Source: Panorpa germanica
Lineage: Eukaryota; Arthropoda; Insecta; Mecoptera; Panorpidae
DNA: 64,000 nt
Assembly: GCA_963678705.1 (NCBI GenBank)
Contig: OY783209.1
Span: 372,001 to 436,000, forward strand
Direction: 5' to 3'
The position numbers were made by a program, and so were the translations under genes. The notes beneath the pieces are model-generated. The model ran no database searches. It was not told where the DNA came from and was given only the letters and a program-made list of their open reading frames with translations. Shown in pieces: positions 1-13,743 of this stretch (position 1 is the stretch's first letter; the number at the start of each line of letters is the position of its first letter).

Positions 1-399
1 TAATTTAACATTGTTACGGCAAACATAATATTGTAATTTTATTGTTCCTTGAAATAGCTGTAAATAATATTTGATATTTTGATATATAAATACATATAGC
101 AGAGATTTATGAGCTGTAAGGTTGGTAACCTGTAAAGTTGCCAGAGTTCTTTCTTGAACATGCTATCTCTTTTACGCTCTGTTGTATAAAAGAGATAGCA
201 ACTAGCGGTTGTGATGTCACAAGCAATTTGAATGTTGTCCAACGTTGAATCCCTTTAATAATTAAAGAGAAAAAATGACTTTTTTAATTCTTAATATCTC
301 CTGAAGTATAAGGAGTTATTAAAAATTAATTCTAGTAACCAACTTTGTCAATATATAGTACACTTTTATAGAAATTAAGACATAGGACACAAACCCATT
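1..399 (-). repeat. Inverted-repeat element (family A MITE), copy 1, cut by window edge
   Basis: Non-coding repeat also present near 13.9, 26.8, 43.4 and 47.1 kb. It ends with the family terminus ggacacaaacccatt. The other end lies beyond base 1. Inside is a perfect 13-bp stem (gctatctctttta paired with its complement) around positions 161-200, and the palindromic motif tttaataattaaag near 254. No protein is encoded. It is probably a non-autonomous DNA transposon whose superfamily cannot be told from sequence. Confidence 0.75.
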
Positions 400-2288
400 T
401 AGTAAACACACGAAGACGAGGTTTCAATCCCATTACTTCAGTTACTACGAAGCCAAAACACAGCAACACGTGCGGAGTGGACTTGCTACTGCGCCTACAC
501 GTCCTTTGGACGACGGGTGGTTTGCGATCATCAGCGAGACACACGTCGCAGACACACGGCTTCTTCAAAGCTACCGTTTATCTATGTCAATTATCAATTC
601 ACTGAATTTGCACGTGTTTCGCTTGTTATCGATATTTTTGTTGATCTGTAACGCTATTTACATCAGCCACGTGCTAATCCAGTGGAGCGGCTTCCCAAGA
701 CGACTATAGTTTTATTTTATTATGTATTCAAAACTAAAAATAGAAGTATGGTTTGTCCCTAAATATATTACTAGATAGATTATAACTTCTAATTCTAATG
801 TATTAGCTAATATCAATTACGTGCGGGAGACATGATATCATTTCTTCGATTATAAGACATACCCTTGTGTATAATATATCATATAATACGGTAAGTCTAG
901 ATAAGGAACTAATTACATATATGTTAGTTTTAATAATCATAAGAAGCATTACTATTTACATATGTTTTTCTAGGTTAATATAATGTGAGGTTAAATGTAT
1001 GTTTCTGGTGTTAATAAAGCTCTTACATTTGTTCTACTTGTCGAAATTATCCGCTCTTTCTTTTTCTTCTGTATTCGTCTTCTCCTTTACTTTTAACATA
1101 CTGCATTCCAATTCTTTTGATAATGAATAGCTTCCTTTAATAATCAAATTCAGTTGTCATGAACAACTTTGTGCTGCGTCAGTCACTTGGGACGTTGCAC
1201 ACTTACGTAACGTAAATATTAGTTATGAATATTTACATTTTATAAATGTCGCGGAAACATTGTCCGTAGAAATAGATAGAGAGGGTTCTAGCAGTGACGG
1301 ATCTTTAATATCTTAAATATCGGTGACATTTTACTTAAAGGAAGCCCAGGAATATATTATCTGAAACGAAGGTTATGAAGTTTAGATTAGATGAAGTTTA
1401 TACTTTAATGATTAAGAAATACCTCTGTATCAAAAATAAGAACGTAGCATATTATTCGCTATGAATGAAATGATAAACACAAAGTTTATGCAAAGTGTTT
1501 GTAAGCATACTAAGATGCATACGATTGCTTGAAAAACGTAAGGCGGCACTTTGATATATATATATCAATGAACCTTCTTTAATACAGCGATCTATCCGTA
1601 AACAATAAAGAAGAAACAGTCTCTAATGATAAAGGGTGCTAACTCAACAACACAATACTGAAAAAGCCAAAGGTAATGGGTTCTAGTGTGAGAGGGCCTA
1701 ATACGCCCCTGAAAATAGAACGATTACCACAAGAACCATAGCCTGGGCATAGTTCGGCTTGGAAAATTCCACACAGTGGGTTTAGCCAAGGACAATAGGC
1801 AGCGCCGTCCGCCGATATTATAATTATTGATGTTTAGCATGCCTAAAACAATGACAATTCAATGTACGACATTACATTAAGCGCATTACATTCCACAATA
1901 AACAATATTTCCTATATGGAAAAATCAGACAGTTATTGTTAGAATTATTTATTTACGGAAAAAAGTTTTGCAATAACTAAGTGTGGGAAAGTTTTGACTA
2001 AAATAAGTTCCATTCAGGTTTACGGGAACTACCTAGGTTGTAAAAATGAAATGAAAATAGGAATATACTTTAGCAAAGTTTTCATAGGCGTGTACAAGTC
2101 TCAAACTAGCTACAAGCAGAAATAGACCAAAACTATAAATTTCCAACGAATACATGAAGAAAGCAATATAAAAACTATCAAGAATTTTGTATTTAAACTT
2201 CTATAGTAGAATCAACAATTATGAAAATAACAATATTAATACCTTAGCAAAATTCACACTAGATATAATGTGGTATGGTGAATACCCA
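400..2288. other. Intergenic, no gene recognised
   Basis: Only short frames without splice context or family resemblance. A 120-base moderately GC-rich patch near 470-590 and a stretch near 1640-1800 look like old dispersed repeats, but I cannot assign them. No RNA gene seen. Confidence 0.4.
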
Positions 2289-2566
2289 AGGGCAGCCTTA
2301 GCGATAGTGAGACCCCGGGCAGAAGATCTTTACGAGGCCCCATGAGACCCCGAGTTTATAAACACAAAGACAACAAATATTAATGATGATAAACTAAGGT
2401 ACATGAATGTGTTAAAAGTGGAAATTCTAGTGGAATTTCTAAAGAGCGAGGCGCGAGATTCAAATACATATATAGTAATAAATTTTTCTACTTGGGTTGT
2501 TGCGCGAGAATGCAAGGCCCCTACAAGAGCGAGGCCCAGGTCGATTGCCCTGCTTGCCACCCCCTA
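2289..2566 (+). mobile_element. hAT-like MITE (family B), diverged copy
   Basis: Shares with the copies at 16.2 and 22.4 kb the body gcgaggcgcgagattcaaat, the tract ctacttgggttgttgcgcga and the tail ccctgcttgccaccccctaa. The left terminus (gggcagccttagc) is eroded compared with the caggggcggccttag end of the best copy. The copy has no coding capacity. Confidence 0.7.
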
Positions 2567-4917
2567 ATATGACTTTAAATTCCTGACGTTTAAACAAAAA
2601 CTACTCATCCTATATGGCTAAAATTGCATGTATATAACTGCATGCAAGTCCGAAAAAGACAAAAGATATTCGTTTATATATAATACATTATGCAGCTTTT
2701 AAATAAATATTCTTTAAATTGAAATAAATAGTTTCAAATAAAATTTCTGAATATCCAATGCAACGGAAACAACCAAACCGGAAACGTGCACAAATAAAAT
2801 GAAAACTGTGGTGGAAAGGCCCCATATTTATGACCCGTGGTTAGAAATAGTCCCTTTAAAGATGTAATATTCCATAAACAATGTAAAGGAAAAAATTAAA
2901 CTAAAAAACCTTTAGTGAAAAGTTATTTCATATGGTTACAAAATGATCCCATCACATAAAGAACATCCTCTATATTTAAATAATAGTCTTCAACATGTAA
3001 ATATTTCTCAAAGGTTATTTTTAAAGAAAATCAATTTATTTAAAATCTAAAGCAACGTTTTTATATGTATCAGTCGTCGAATGTGCTCCGCGTTCGTGAT
3101 TCTCCAGCTCCAATTCGAACTCCACTAGGTCTACGGTCTCCTAGTGCACTGCGTCACTTTGTAAAGTTATCTACGTGAACCAAGTTATAAATATATATAG
3201 TAGATGGTTGCCAAATCGGTGAAGCCATTATTTTTCGTCCACCGGTTTGAGGGAAGGCCAGCAGAAGCATCAGTAGGAGCAGCCAACTATCAGCTGCTGA
3301 TATTTTTATTGTTTTTTCGTAATAATGTAACAAAACATATGTTCACATAATTCACAAAGACTGTGGTATCGCGTATCGCTCATAAAGCATCTAAAATTTA
3401 CTACTCTAGCTCTACAACACAGAATAGTATATCTATAGCTATACTTCTAAAGTATGTACAGACAGGTGCAGCTCACAACATCGACGGCGCTTCATTTAAC
3501 CTATAAAAACCAAGTTTGTTTGTTGATTACCATAGTAACCAAAACTGTCTTTAGAGTCTGCGTTTTTAATAAGATCTATCGAAACATAAAGAGGTTATAT
3601 AGTTTTCTAATATCTATTAAAATAATTACATTGTTTACTAGGGGATTTTCTTCAAATGTGACAATCAGAGTCCCTCGTGTTCACGTGGCATTGTGCGACG
3701 GATAAATAATCCAAGGTTCGTGGCCAAAGTATCACGTGTATGTTTGTCAGGTATTAACCTTTGTCCTCACCTTCACACTGTGTGCTTCCATATAACTCTT
3801 CACATGTGAGATTAGCATGGCGGGACTATGTTTAGATTTATTTTTCAACGTGTAAAAGGCGTTTAAAGTTGAACTTTAATTCTGCGGTGGGGCTGGAAAG
3901 GGAAGAGGGATGAGCGTACTTGAAAACGCGTGGCGATAAGTTTGTTTTTCTAATTTCGATGTGTTTGTTTACAATGATATTTCTTTTTAACTGTTACAAG
4001 ATACTTTGGTGTTATTACATCACAACAGTTACCGAATGCAACTGCTCGAGTCCTTTGCAGACAGCGGCCAACGCAGTTGCGTCTTATAACTTGAACAGTG
4101 GGATTGTACTTAAGCTGTCCACTGCACAGAATCTCTGGCCGAGTCGGGAAAACCACTAATATGCAAAGTATAAATAAATATAATATGCTTAACAGCGGTT
4201 TTTTAAACCTTAGCCGTAAGTCTGGAATAAACCAGAATGTACGTTATAAATAGTATTTATAGGCATATGAATAATATTATTTAGATATTCTAGATCAAAA
4301 GATTTGTGTAGCAGTCAAGTGATATATTATCACGCACAAATTTTTTGCGGACGGACAGAAGTAAAGGTTAATTAACTTTATGACCTCGTATGCCTTTCTT
4401 ATTAAACTTGTCACTGGATGTAACCGCCCTTAAACTTTGCAAATCAGATATTTTTATTCGCAGTTGTCGATAGAAAATAGAATTTCGTGTTGCAAGCCGT
4501 ATTTTGGAGACGCTTGCTATAAATCACAAATATTTTTCAGAGTAATTTGGAGAACAACTCGCTTTGCTGCTTTAGCGACAAGCTTTCGTCTGTTTCTATT
4601 TTATAAAACCTGTAATATAGAAAAAGAAAATTGCAACTCTTTACCCAGATTTTATTTTCATTCATAATTAGCAGTATATTATGTAAATTGTTAACACTTA
4701 ATTAAAGGTAATTAACTTTTTATGTTTTAATTTATGATGGTAATCTATTTACAAACAAATATATAAATCAGCGGCCGAGAAAATAAACAAACTTAAAAAT
4801 GTCTGTCATCACAGATTGACTAATAATCATTAAAGTCATTGCCAATGACTTTGACATGTAATTACAAATAACTAAACATAACTGCATAACTGAAACAATA
4901 CTTAGTTACATTTGTTT
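2567..4917. other. Intergenic, no gene recognised
   Basis: AT-rich with a less AT-rich island at about 3070-3300 and several CACGTG-like hexamers between 3680 and 3780. Small frames exist on both strands but show no conserved domain, signal peptide or convincing splice sites. Confidence 0.35.
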
Positions 4918-5090
4918 TTATTTAACTGAGTTCTATCACTGACGACTTACTACTAAGTTGGTAATATTTGTAGCCTCATATATGTTAACTATACTGCTGC
5001 CTAATAAGTTTACGATTATGTATATACATAATCAATTTATTTTGATAACAATCAAACCCGGGAAATGTAACTCAGTTCCGGGAATCGTAT
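4918..5090 (-). mobile_element. SINE body fragment
   Basis: Matches the body of the tRNA-derived SINE at 51.0-51.3 kb: shared stretches are ctatcactgacgac, gcctcatatatg, gctgcctaataa, tacgattatgtat and a cccgg...tccggg segment. The promoter head is worn away, so this is an old truncated copy. Confidence 0.6.
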
Positions 5091-6792
5091 CTATAATAGA
5101 CACTGAATAAAATGGTGTTATAGCAACAGCTATTAATTTTCTTTGGTAAATTTTAATTACTGTAGAACTACGTTAAAATACTACAACAATAAAATAGATA
5201 AGTACAAAGTAATTATTACTCGGATGTACCCAGTATAAATTTATTCCAACATAAAGAGATGACGACATTTAAAAAATGTTCAAAAATCCCCAAAACGCAA
5301 ACGTAATTAGTGTCATTAACGACAAAACATTTAAATAACAAAAGGATCTGGTCTTGTTTCGTTTAAATGCACTGAACTGTAGGTTCTGGTTTGATAGGAC
5401 CTTGCATTATGTTTGCAGAGCACAGGTACCATGTCATGCCCCAGGAATTTCGAATTCCATTGACATCGTCGTACTGCATTGTTGCCAAAGATAATATTTC
5501 CAAATGGTTGAGAGGCGCGCGGGAAGTAGGGGCAGACAAAGAATTTTTATGAAATTGTTTTGTATATAGAAGATATTAACTTTACAAAAAAAAATAGTTT
5601 TCTTTCCTTAAAAACCCTACTCAGGATATTACGAACATTTAAAAAAAAAAGGAAAGCCGTTCACAAGTGACACTTACCGAGGAACAGGATTTCATTTTTA
5701 TTTACATAGATAAGGAAATTGATGTACAGTTGCCATATCCGTTATACAACAAAATGCATAAACGGATTTTAAGTATTCAAATTTGTGCAAATATCAAAAC
5801 ACACAAATATACAATTTGTACACTGAACCAGGAAAATTAGTTAGCTATTAAATTTCGCATATCTTTTTAAATATAATACTTCATCTTGGTAGAAAGTTTT
5901 AACTCCGCCACTGGTGGGAAATACTAATTGTACTCGTATTATCTATCTACTGATAAGGTACCGAATATAATGACTAGATTCCTTTCAAATTTCATTGACT
6001 ACTTATATTATTTTATCAGTGCTATGTGCATTACAGGCTAAGTACAGGAAATATGTGTTTAAATAAAAAGAGTGATAAGAAGTATAGCTTCAAACTATTT
6101 TACTAGATAGGTGAATATGAATATGAATATTAATGGCCCCTAAGCACAAATTGAAGTGCGTACTGAAAAAATGCCAGGACGCGTATTTAGGCAATAACCC
6201 AGATCTAAATATATATGAACGCATCTGTGGGAGGTAAATTCTTCTTATTTATAGAAAAAGTATTTATTTCAATGAACACAAAATGAAATATTATATTGTT
6301 GAGCCCGTTCTAAATATTTTTGTAATCAGCTTTCCATGCTATTCGGTCTGTGCGTGTTGGCTTGCTGCATCCTTCCGGTAAGATTGGCATCAATGTACCT
6401 AACACCATCTATGCAAATCAATGAATGTTATTTAAATACATAAATAGATAAACATTTATACACGAAGATATAAAATAAACAACCAAAATAGATTTATTAC
6501 ATTGTATTTATTCTTTATTAGACTTGTATGTTGCAAAAATTGATTTACAAAATTAATATTAGTGACTTAATCAATAAATTAATGGTTTAGTGCATTTCCA
6601 ATATGGAAAGTCACCAAACTACGTTAAAATTTAAAATTATCATTAAAGTATTAAGATTATAAAATAGTATATTTGTACAAAAATGTGTATATCACAAGAG
6701 ATCAGTTAAAAAATAAAATGTTTTTGTTTGCATGAGTTTGTTACACTGCAGTTGCGAGGGGGGAGCGAGTTATCGAGTCATCGAGGGGTGGG
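5091..6792. other. Intergenic and 3' flank of the receptor gene
   Basis: No coding region recognised. Complementary AATAAA signals at about 6500-6520 (tttatt on the plus strand) could serve as polyadenylation sites for the minus-strand receptor gene ending at 6793. Confidence 0.35.
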
Positions 6793-8484
6793 CTACACTT
6801 GAGTTTTACACTGGTTTGTTTTGCTAGCAGCTGCAGTGCATTGACTGCTTAAACTTTTTGACGAATCACAAATTCTCTTTAGTATTGATTTTTTTTTAAG
6901 TGGCTGAATTGCATCAACCAAAACTGGTTCCACGTTCAAATAGATTGTACAGTTATCTCGGTTACTTAAATTATATTTTCCTGAATTATTTGAATTAGTA
7001 GAATTTCTACTAGCACTTCTACTAACTCTAGAATCCCGTTTCGAAACACATCGATTTAATCGTTCATTAGTTTTTGTATCAACACCTAAAAAAATTCGTA
7101 CACCTCGTCGGACTCGTTTGTTTCTGTATGCAAAAATAAACGGAGAACTCAAATTCCCTAAAAGTAGTAAGGAAACTGACGCAAATTTGTATCCACTGGG
7201 AATGAACACTTCCAAGTCTTTAGGAGCCAAGGTGCCCCGAATTAACACGATGATTCCATATGGTAGGAACGAAATCAGAAACATGATGACCACGAGGACG
7301 CTAATCCTCGCGGTTCTGGACTCCTCCCTGTACCGGAACAAAGAAGACGCATTGGACAACCGATGCCGAAGGGAATTGATGTAGCTGATGGACGTAGGTC
7401 TCTCGTGTGTTGGCAAAATGACTGCCTGTTCTTCTGGTTGGCGTTCTGCATCAGTCTGGTGTTTTTGGAAATCTGGAGTCGACCGGACATGCCGTAATTC
7501 CTTTGGGGCATCTTTCTCAAAGAACAGCTGCCTGGCGCTGTGATTCCTTCTAATTTGTTCATTAATTGTGTTAATTTTTGTGCTTGGCATGTTAATTATC
7601 AGTGGCCCGCTCTTATCGATCGTCATGGACAACGCATCCATGGATTCTACAGGTGGAGTTGGAGGTATGCAAGTTGGCACTGCGGGTATTAGATTGATGT
7701 CGCTTTGCAGCAGCGGGGAAGATCCATTTTGACGCATTCTTAGACCATTTTCACGAGCTGCACAAAATATTCTCCAGTACATACCACAAATTAAAGCAAA
7801 TGGCACAAATATTATGAATACAAAATATGTGGATGAGAATATAACGTCGAATAGATAATTATATTCAGTATTCATACTTGTATGTATCACAGTGCTATTG
7901 AATACTGTAGTGTTTTGTACGTTGTTCGCCATTACGGATATTTTGCTTGGCCTGAATATGCCAACCAATCCCCAGGTCGTTGAGATAGACCAACCGATGA
8001 CGATGATCCACCACGCTCTGGGGCTGTTGATTCTGGCATGGTAACGCAGAGGGTCTGTAACCGCGCACCAGGTATCTCCAACGACTAGCAGCACGGCGAG
8101 TGACCCCCAGGAGCCCACAAGATCACATGCCCAGCTCATCAGCTGACTTCGAAAATCATCGCTAAACAGACTCAAACTCGATAACCACGAATCATTAGCG
8201 AACGAGTTGTTTACATCGGTATACGTTAAATTGCTGTTGCTGTTTTCTCCAATTAAAAACATTAGTTCATCCAAAGATGATATTTCTTCGACCGTTGATT
8301 CATTTATGTTTATTATGATGCAAGGCAACAGCAAAAGGCAGGATGCGATGTTGGCTATCAGAAGATTTATAACAAAACGGTTAGCAACCGTTCGTAAAGC
8401 AGAGACTGCCCAAAATGCTCCCAGTGCTAGTACATTCGCGCAAAACGAAGCTAGCAATAGAATGAACAGGACCCAATCCGCCAT
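6793..8484 (-). CDS. Atypical class A (rhodopsin-family) orphan GPCR, intronless
   Basis: 563-residue seven-helix receptor for the plasma membrane, encoded in one open frame. The helices are at about 1-27, 34-56, 115-136, 157-177, 210-236, 393-416 and 430-453. Extracellular NxS/T sites (NES, NLT, NNS, NDS, NTT, NST) fit the topology. The segment CAVTDPLRYHARI after helix 3 is the second-loop signature of aminergic-type receptors. Family landmarks are altered: the DRY arginine is replaced (DTW, 137-139); helix 2 has Asn45 in the LLIAN motif where Asp is usual; helix 7 reads LSSPFIFAY instead of NPxxY; and loop 2 (178-209) has no cysteine to pair with Cys120. The third inner loop is long (about 150 residues). 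The C-tail is Ser/Asn/Lys-rich. The ligand is unknown. Start chosen as the only Met before helix 1. The single exon suggests either true intron loss or an old retrocopy that stayed open. Confidence 0.88.
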   Translation of the reverse strand: MADWVLFILLLASFCANVLALGAFWAVSALRTVANRFVINLLIANIASCLLLLPCIIININESTVEEISSLDELMFLIGENSNSNLTYTDVNNSFANDSWLSSLSLFSDDFRSQLMSWACDLVGSWGSLAVLLVVGDTWCAVTDPLRYHARINSPRAWWIIVIGWSISTTWGLVGIFRPSKISVMANNVQNTTVFNSTVIHTSMNTEYNYLFDVIFSSTYFVFIIFVPFALICGMYWRIFCAARENGLRMRQNGSSPLLQSDINLIPAVPTCIPPTPPVESMDALSMTIDKSGPLIINMPSTKINTINEQIRRNHSARQLFFEKDAPKELRHVRSTPDFQKHQTDAERQPEEQAVILPTHERPTSISYINSLRHRLSNASSLFRYREESRTARISVLVVIMFLISFLPYGIIVLIRGTLAPKDLEVFIPSGYKFASVSLLLLGNLSSPFIFAYRNKRVRRGVRIFLGVDTKTNERLNRCVSKRDSRVSRSASRNSTNSNNSGKYNLSNRDNCTIYLNVEPVLVDAIQPLKKKSILKRICDSSKSLSSQCTAAASKTNQCKTQV

Positions 8485-11400
8485 GGAATTAAATATAATG
8501 GCTACTACAACAATGTTTTATTGTTCAAAGACTTTAGTTAAACGTACACTTTTAGTTTATAAATCATTGTAACGACTTGTTTAAAAATAACTTGTTTAGA
8601 TTTGAAAGCGATTAAATATTAGATAACTCTCAATTATGTTTTATTGACAGTCAGTCCAAAAGTTCAATACTACACGATTAATGAATCATATGTGTTTATA
8701 ATATTTGTAAATGTTAAGCCACCTACTTATTGTTCATTTCAATTCAAGCAACTGTTTTCTTGACGTTATATTCGTACTTTTATAGTTGTGTTGGCGAACT
8801 TGATTTTTGTTTAAATAGTATAGTTTATACACCGTTAATTATAAATCACTTTGTGTTAGTAATTATGGGTGTCAGATAGTTATTTTTGAATATGAATAAA
8901 TAGGTAGATGTCCCACACATATACACAATGAAAGTGACGTCAAGATTTCTCAATTTTACTGTTCCAACTAGTTAACTGTTTGCACTAAAACTTTGTTAAA
9001 AACAAAATAGTTTATTGAATGATTTAATTGTTTCTTCATAAATGTTCAATTTGAATAAATATTTGTTATACTGTTAACATTACCGTACTATGTAAACGAA
9101 TAGCCGTATTTTATAGACTATGTTATTATGCTTTATGCTCTGATGTAGTATGTTGGTATTTTAAAACTTGACTTTCTTTTTATTATAATCACTAGTAGTT
9201 TTGTAATGTATTACTTTGAGTTTATGAAAACGTAAGTTTTATTATTATTTTCAATTTTCATGAATAAAATTGTATGAAGCACGTTTATTTTATTAATTTA
9301 TGTTTTAATCACTAAACATTGAACTATTTTTATAAAAACTGGATTTAGTAAAGTGTCTTTGTGTTATAACTTTTGTTTGGCCAAAACACTTCTACGAGAA
9401 ATTTTATTAAATGTTTTCTGCCCGTATTATAGTCATTATCAATTAATTCTCACTAGGACGCTATCGAGCTTAACTTGACCAACGCCACTTTACGAATGTT
9501 CAAACATTGGTCTTGCTTCCCCTTGTATAAGTAAGTTCGGATTCAGATTATATGAAACCGTACGAACACAGTGTACCTCAGCACGGCCTGATGCATCCAT
9601 CGACTGGTTAGAAAGTTGTAATGTCTTCAAATTACCATTACCATTCAATGCAATTTATTTCGAAAACCAAAATTAAGTAATAACCTTTATCACTCATTAA
9701 TAAAATGTTATATATCGACCTATTTTAGATACCATGCTTATCACTTTCTATAATTAGAAATATGTGTGTACTTATGATTTACATATTATCCGCAAAACAG
9801 AGTTATATATAAAGTATATTTTACGTAAAAAATATTATAAATTATATAAAATGTTTATTATCGTTTTCATGGAATAAATAAGTACATTTTTTTTTTAATT
9901 TAGTATAACATTTCACATTGGCTACACAACAACAATGTGCCTTACAACTTCACAGACTCATTTCTTTTCGATGTGTGCCGTTTATGTACAATGCAGGCAA
10001 CTCCAGGTACAATCCAATACAAAAGTTGACCTTAAATAAACGGAGAATTTTATAATAGGAATTTGAACTGTGCTTGGGGCAAAAATATATCCCGTAAAAT
10101 ATTTTGAATTCTATTTTATTTTATAACACATTATCACTATTATTATAATTACTATTTTTAAAGCACGAACAATCATTGAACAAAAATAATGAACATTCAA
10201 TAAAGAAAATAATTAAATATTCATTAAGAAGTTCTCCAAGAATAATACTTGGACAAAGTAATGTGTCAAGTAGTAACAAGTTAAACAACAGCTAAGATTT
10301 GGTGGGGCGCTTATCAATCATCAATCACATTTCTGATAAATATTTACATTTGTAAATATGTATTAATATCAGTTGCAGTTTTCAAATAATACTAATAACT
10401 TTCAAAAGTTATTAGCACTTAAAAGACATATACATTTATAAACATTTACAAAATATAACTAACAACTTATGCGATAAGAGCATGAGTACTTAAATTAAAG
10501 AGATTAAATTAGTTTTATTGATAAAGTCAATAATATTTTTCAGGCTTTCCTACTTTCAAATATCTGCCTGTATTCCTTAGACATATTACGGCCTTGTCTG
10601 TTCGGAATTCGGAGAGTTCGGGCTCGGAGGCCCGGTTGGGCCCGGTACTTTGCATCTGAGGTAGATTACAGTTCGGGTAAAAATTCTTTCAGGTATTACT
10701 TAAAGTTTATGTGTTATTTTATTTACAATTTTTGTTTCATAAAAAACTACCTACAATTTTGAAGGATACATAAATAAGGGTTTTATTAGTTCGCAACTTT
10801 AAGTCGCACTAGTCTGTGCGTTAAAAGTACAAAACATACCTTCCATAGCTCCTTGACAATGGCAGTTGTAAAGGCAGAAAAGAACCGAGAAGTAAAACTG
10901 ATGGATGGAAAAATTGAGCAGGCGAAGTGTAATAAGAAGTACAAAAGAATACGGAATAGGGAGTAACCAAGAAGTATGAGGGATGGGGGCGGACAGTTTT
11001 AAGCTTTATTTAAGAAAAATGAAATGAAGAATGTAAACCTTACGGCAGGCATTAAACAGATAGATAACAGCTGAACAAAATGTTAATAATCTTATTTCAA
11101 AAACACAAAAACAATTTAAATAAAAAATCAAAACATGTTGTCAAATTGTAACAAACATTAATCCTGAAACTGCCCATTGACGTTCTCCTAATTTGTTTAT
11201 AATAATTGTTTTTTGTTTATAAATTGTTGTTTACAGAGATTCTCAGATTCAATTCCAATCGTTATCAAACGTGCCACGTCATCAGTTGTTATTATGTATT
11301 AACAGACGCATCATGTAACATATTTCGAAGTAGTGAATCTCCGGTTGGTACGACGCCGGTCCGCTGGTGAACTGGACTGACTCTGACGTCATGAACATAC

Positions 11401-13743
11401 GTAGTAGATTATCACTTACTACTTTATGTGCGGTAAACCATTAATCTGAACTAAATTCTCTGGGGATCGGGTTTTTTGGAAAAATATATTATCTATGTGG
11501 TTTTTTAAAATTATGTTATGTTATCGAAAATGATTTGCACATGATTCACGAGCATAGGAAACTGTTAGTCAAATATTTTTTATAAAGTTTTGTTTTATCC
11601 TTAAGGTGAAATATTACTTCATGGTTATATAGTTATATATAGTTGGCAACAGTGTACTAAAATGACAATCGATTTGCACTCCATGTTTTCAAACATAAAA
11701 ACGTTAATAACTTTGCACACGATTGAGCTATTTAAACCATATAACCGTTAAAAGTTAGAGAAATGTTCAGGTTTTGTTTATAAATAGATCATTAATTACT
11801 ATATCAATTATTTAGAAACGTATCTTTCGTTTCCAAGAATATTTAAATTCCGTAACTGTAATAAAATGCATATAACACGAAAACTATGCCCCCGAGTACA
11901 CACCTGCACTACGAAAAGTACCAGTCCTTCAGTCCTTTGACAAAAAAAAGTATTGCCCTGTTTAAAATACCCTGTGCAAGGTAACCTAAGACATGTAGTA
12001 CATATGCCTACTAAAAAAGAGATATAAAAACATTTCTTCTCTAATTTACTTTATCAAGTTCATTTTTAATTACAAATATTGGTACAAAGGGCCTTACATT
12101 TTAATTGCACTTTAAGCCTTTCAAATATTAGAAGTGACACGGTATCTTAAGGTATGTCCTCACCAAAAGAATATTGTTATTAAAATTTGTCATTAACCTT
12201 TGTTTTACACTTTTGGCAACAAAATAGTACTGAAAAGAAAATGTTATTTTACAATAGCATTCACTATACAACAAACAAAAGCAGTTTTTACCCAAATAAT
12301 TCTACGTGGTTCAGTTCTTTACTTAATATTCAAAACAGATCTACCTATAACGCAACACCTCCAACACACACGCGTTAGCCATGATCCTGCAGTTGCCTCT
12401 AAACACCTACAACAGAATTAATTAACTAATGTACAAATAATTTTAAAACAGAGATTCTACTGACAGTACTTAAACATAATTTTCAAAATACAAGTTTGCC
12501 AACGGAAGCTAACGCTATGCGTTCTCTGATTTACTTATTCTTTTTTAAGAATGACGTACAAAATGATTCATCTATCGTTCCAAAAAAATAATATTTGAGT
12601 GTTCTATTATAAGGAAAAATGTAATAGAAGGATATTAACGTGACTACATTCCTAAATTGCAAAAGTAAATACTAGTAAAATATTTGATTAAAGTTGCCAG
12701 TATTCGTGTTAATAGATCCTAGTTTTTTGTTTGTTAATTGCGTGACCAGTGAAGCGAGCATTAAAGCTAGAAGGTCGACATCAAGATGGACTCCATCAGC
12801 GAGCACTAGGCACCAACACAGGTGTTCCAACTCTTGAATTGAAATAACTAATAAGTGAAAGGCGATTCATGATGTTATATGATTATTGAGAGCCGTGTGG
12901 GGAGTTCCCTTTTACACAGTATGTAGTTGTGCTAAAAACTTATAACACATCGATAACATATCGATGCATATACGTTGAATATACGTCAAGCGTGAAGTCG
13001 ATATACACTTCTTTTTTTATGTAGCATCGATGATGTAAGTTAATAAAAGGAAGTCACAATTTAAAGTAGGTTATTTCAACTTAAGCGTCCCAAAGTTTAA
13101 ACTATCTTGAAGCTAATCACAACAGATTTGTGCAGAATTTAGTTATCGAATATACCCCAATAGTAATGACACAATTGTAACTGCTACAGACAAAGCAGCT
13201 TGCAGTCTCTTATTTTCCTTAATTAAATATCATTTCATGAAAACATTAAAAGTTTTTATTTTACTCCAAGCGTTGTTACAACAGACGTAAAACATTTTTA
13301 TATAAATATAGAATCTGCATATTCTTCCAACAAAAAATGATTTTAACTTGACCCTGCACTACGAGTATGATTTATATTTCTTGCTAACAAATATACCAAA
13401 GCAGATAATGCAACTAAATGAAATAATGCATGTTACAAAAATAAACCAAGTGCTGTCGTATGGCTTCTCCTGAGTCCTGCATCCAACATTGAACACTGAA
13501 TTTAGAACGACACACAACCAAGGTAACTTTTACTGTTCAACCGTTAAATCTAATAATAAAATATTACAGCAAAAAAAAACTGGAAAAGTGTAAACACCTT
13601 GTTTTGAAATCATGACATTCAAAATTGTAGGTTAGCGCCCTGGCTTTAGTGTTAAAATGAACATACTTCACGAAAACAATGTGGAAAATATGTATTTAAT
13701 TTTAAAAATATGTCTTTTTATATTTGGTAATGACATTAACTTA
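8485..13743. other. Intergenic, no gene recognised
   Basis: About 5.2 kb of AT-rich sequence. The GC-richer spots near 10600-10660 and 11330-11400 are short and not open. No domain, RNA gene or array is visible. Confidence 0.4.

Noticed and set aside
1640-1800. Less AT-rich stretch resembling a LINE 3' end
   Set aside because: I could not find a frame or a tail that matches a named clade.
3920-4159. Overlapping plus and minus frames of about 70-79 codons
   Set aside because: Both strands are open by chance. The plus frame has a hydrophobic start, but no homology, splice sites or promoter make it believable.
7118-7562. Open frames on both strands within the receptor gene
   Set aside because: They are out-of-frame readings of the receptor coding sequence, without domain or splice support.
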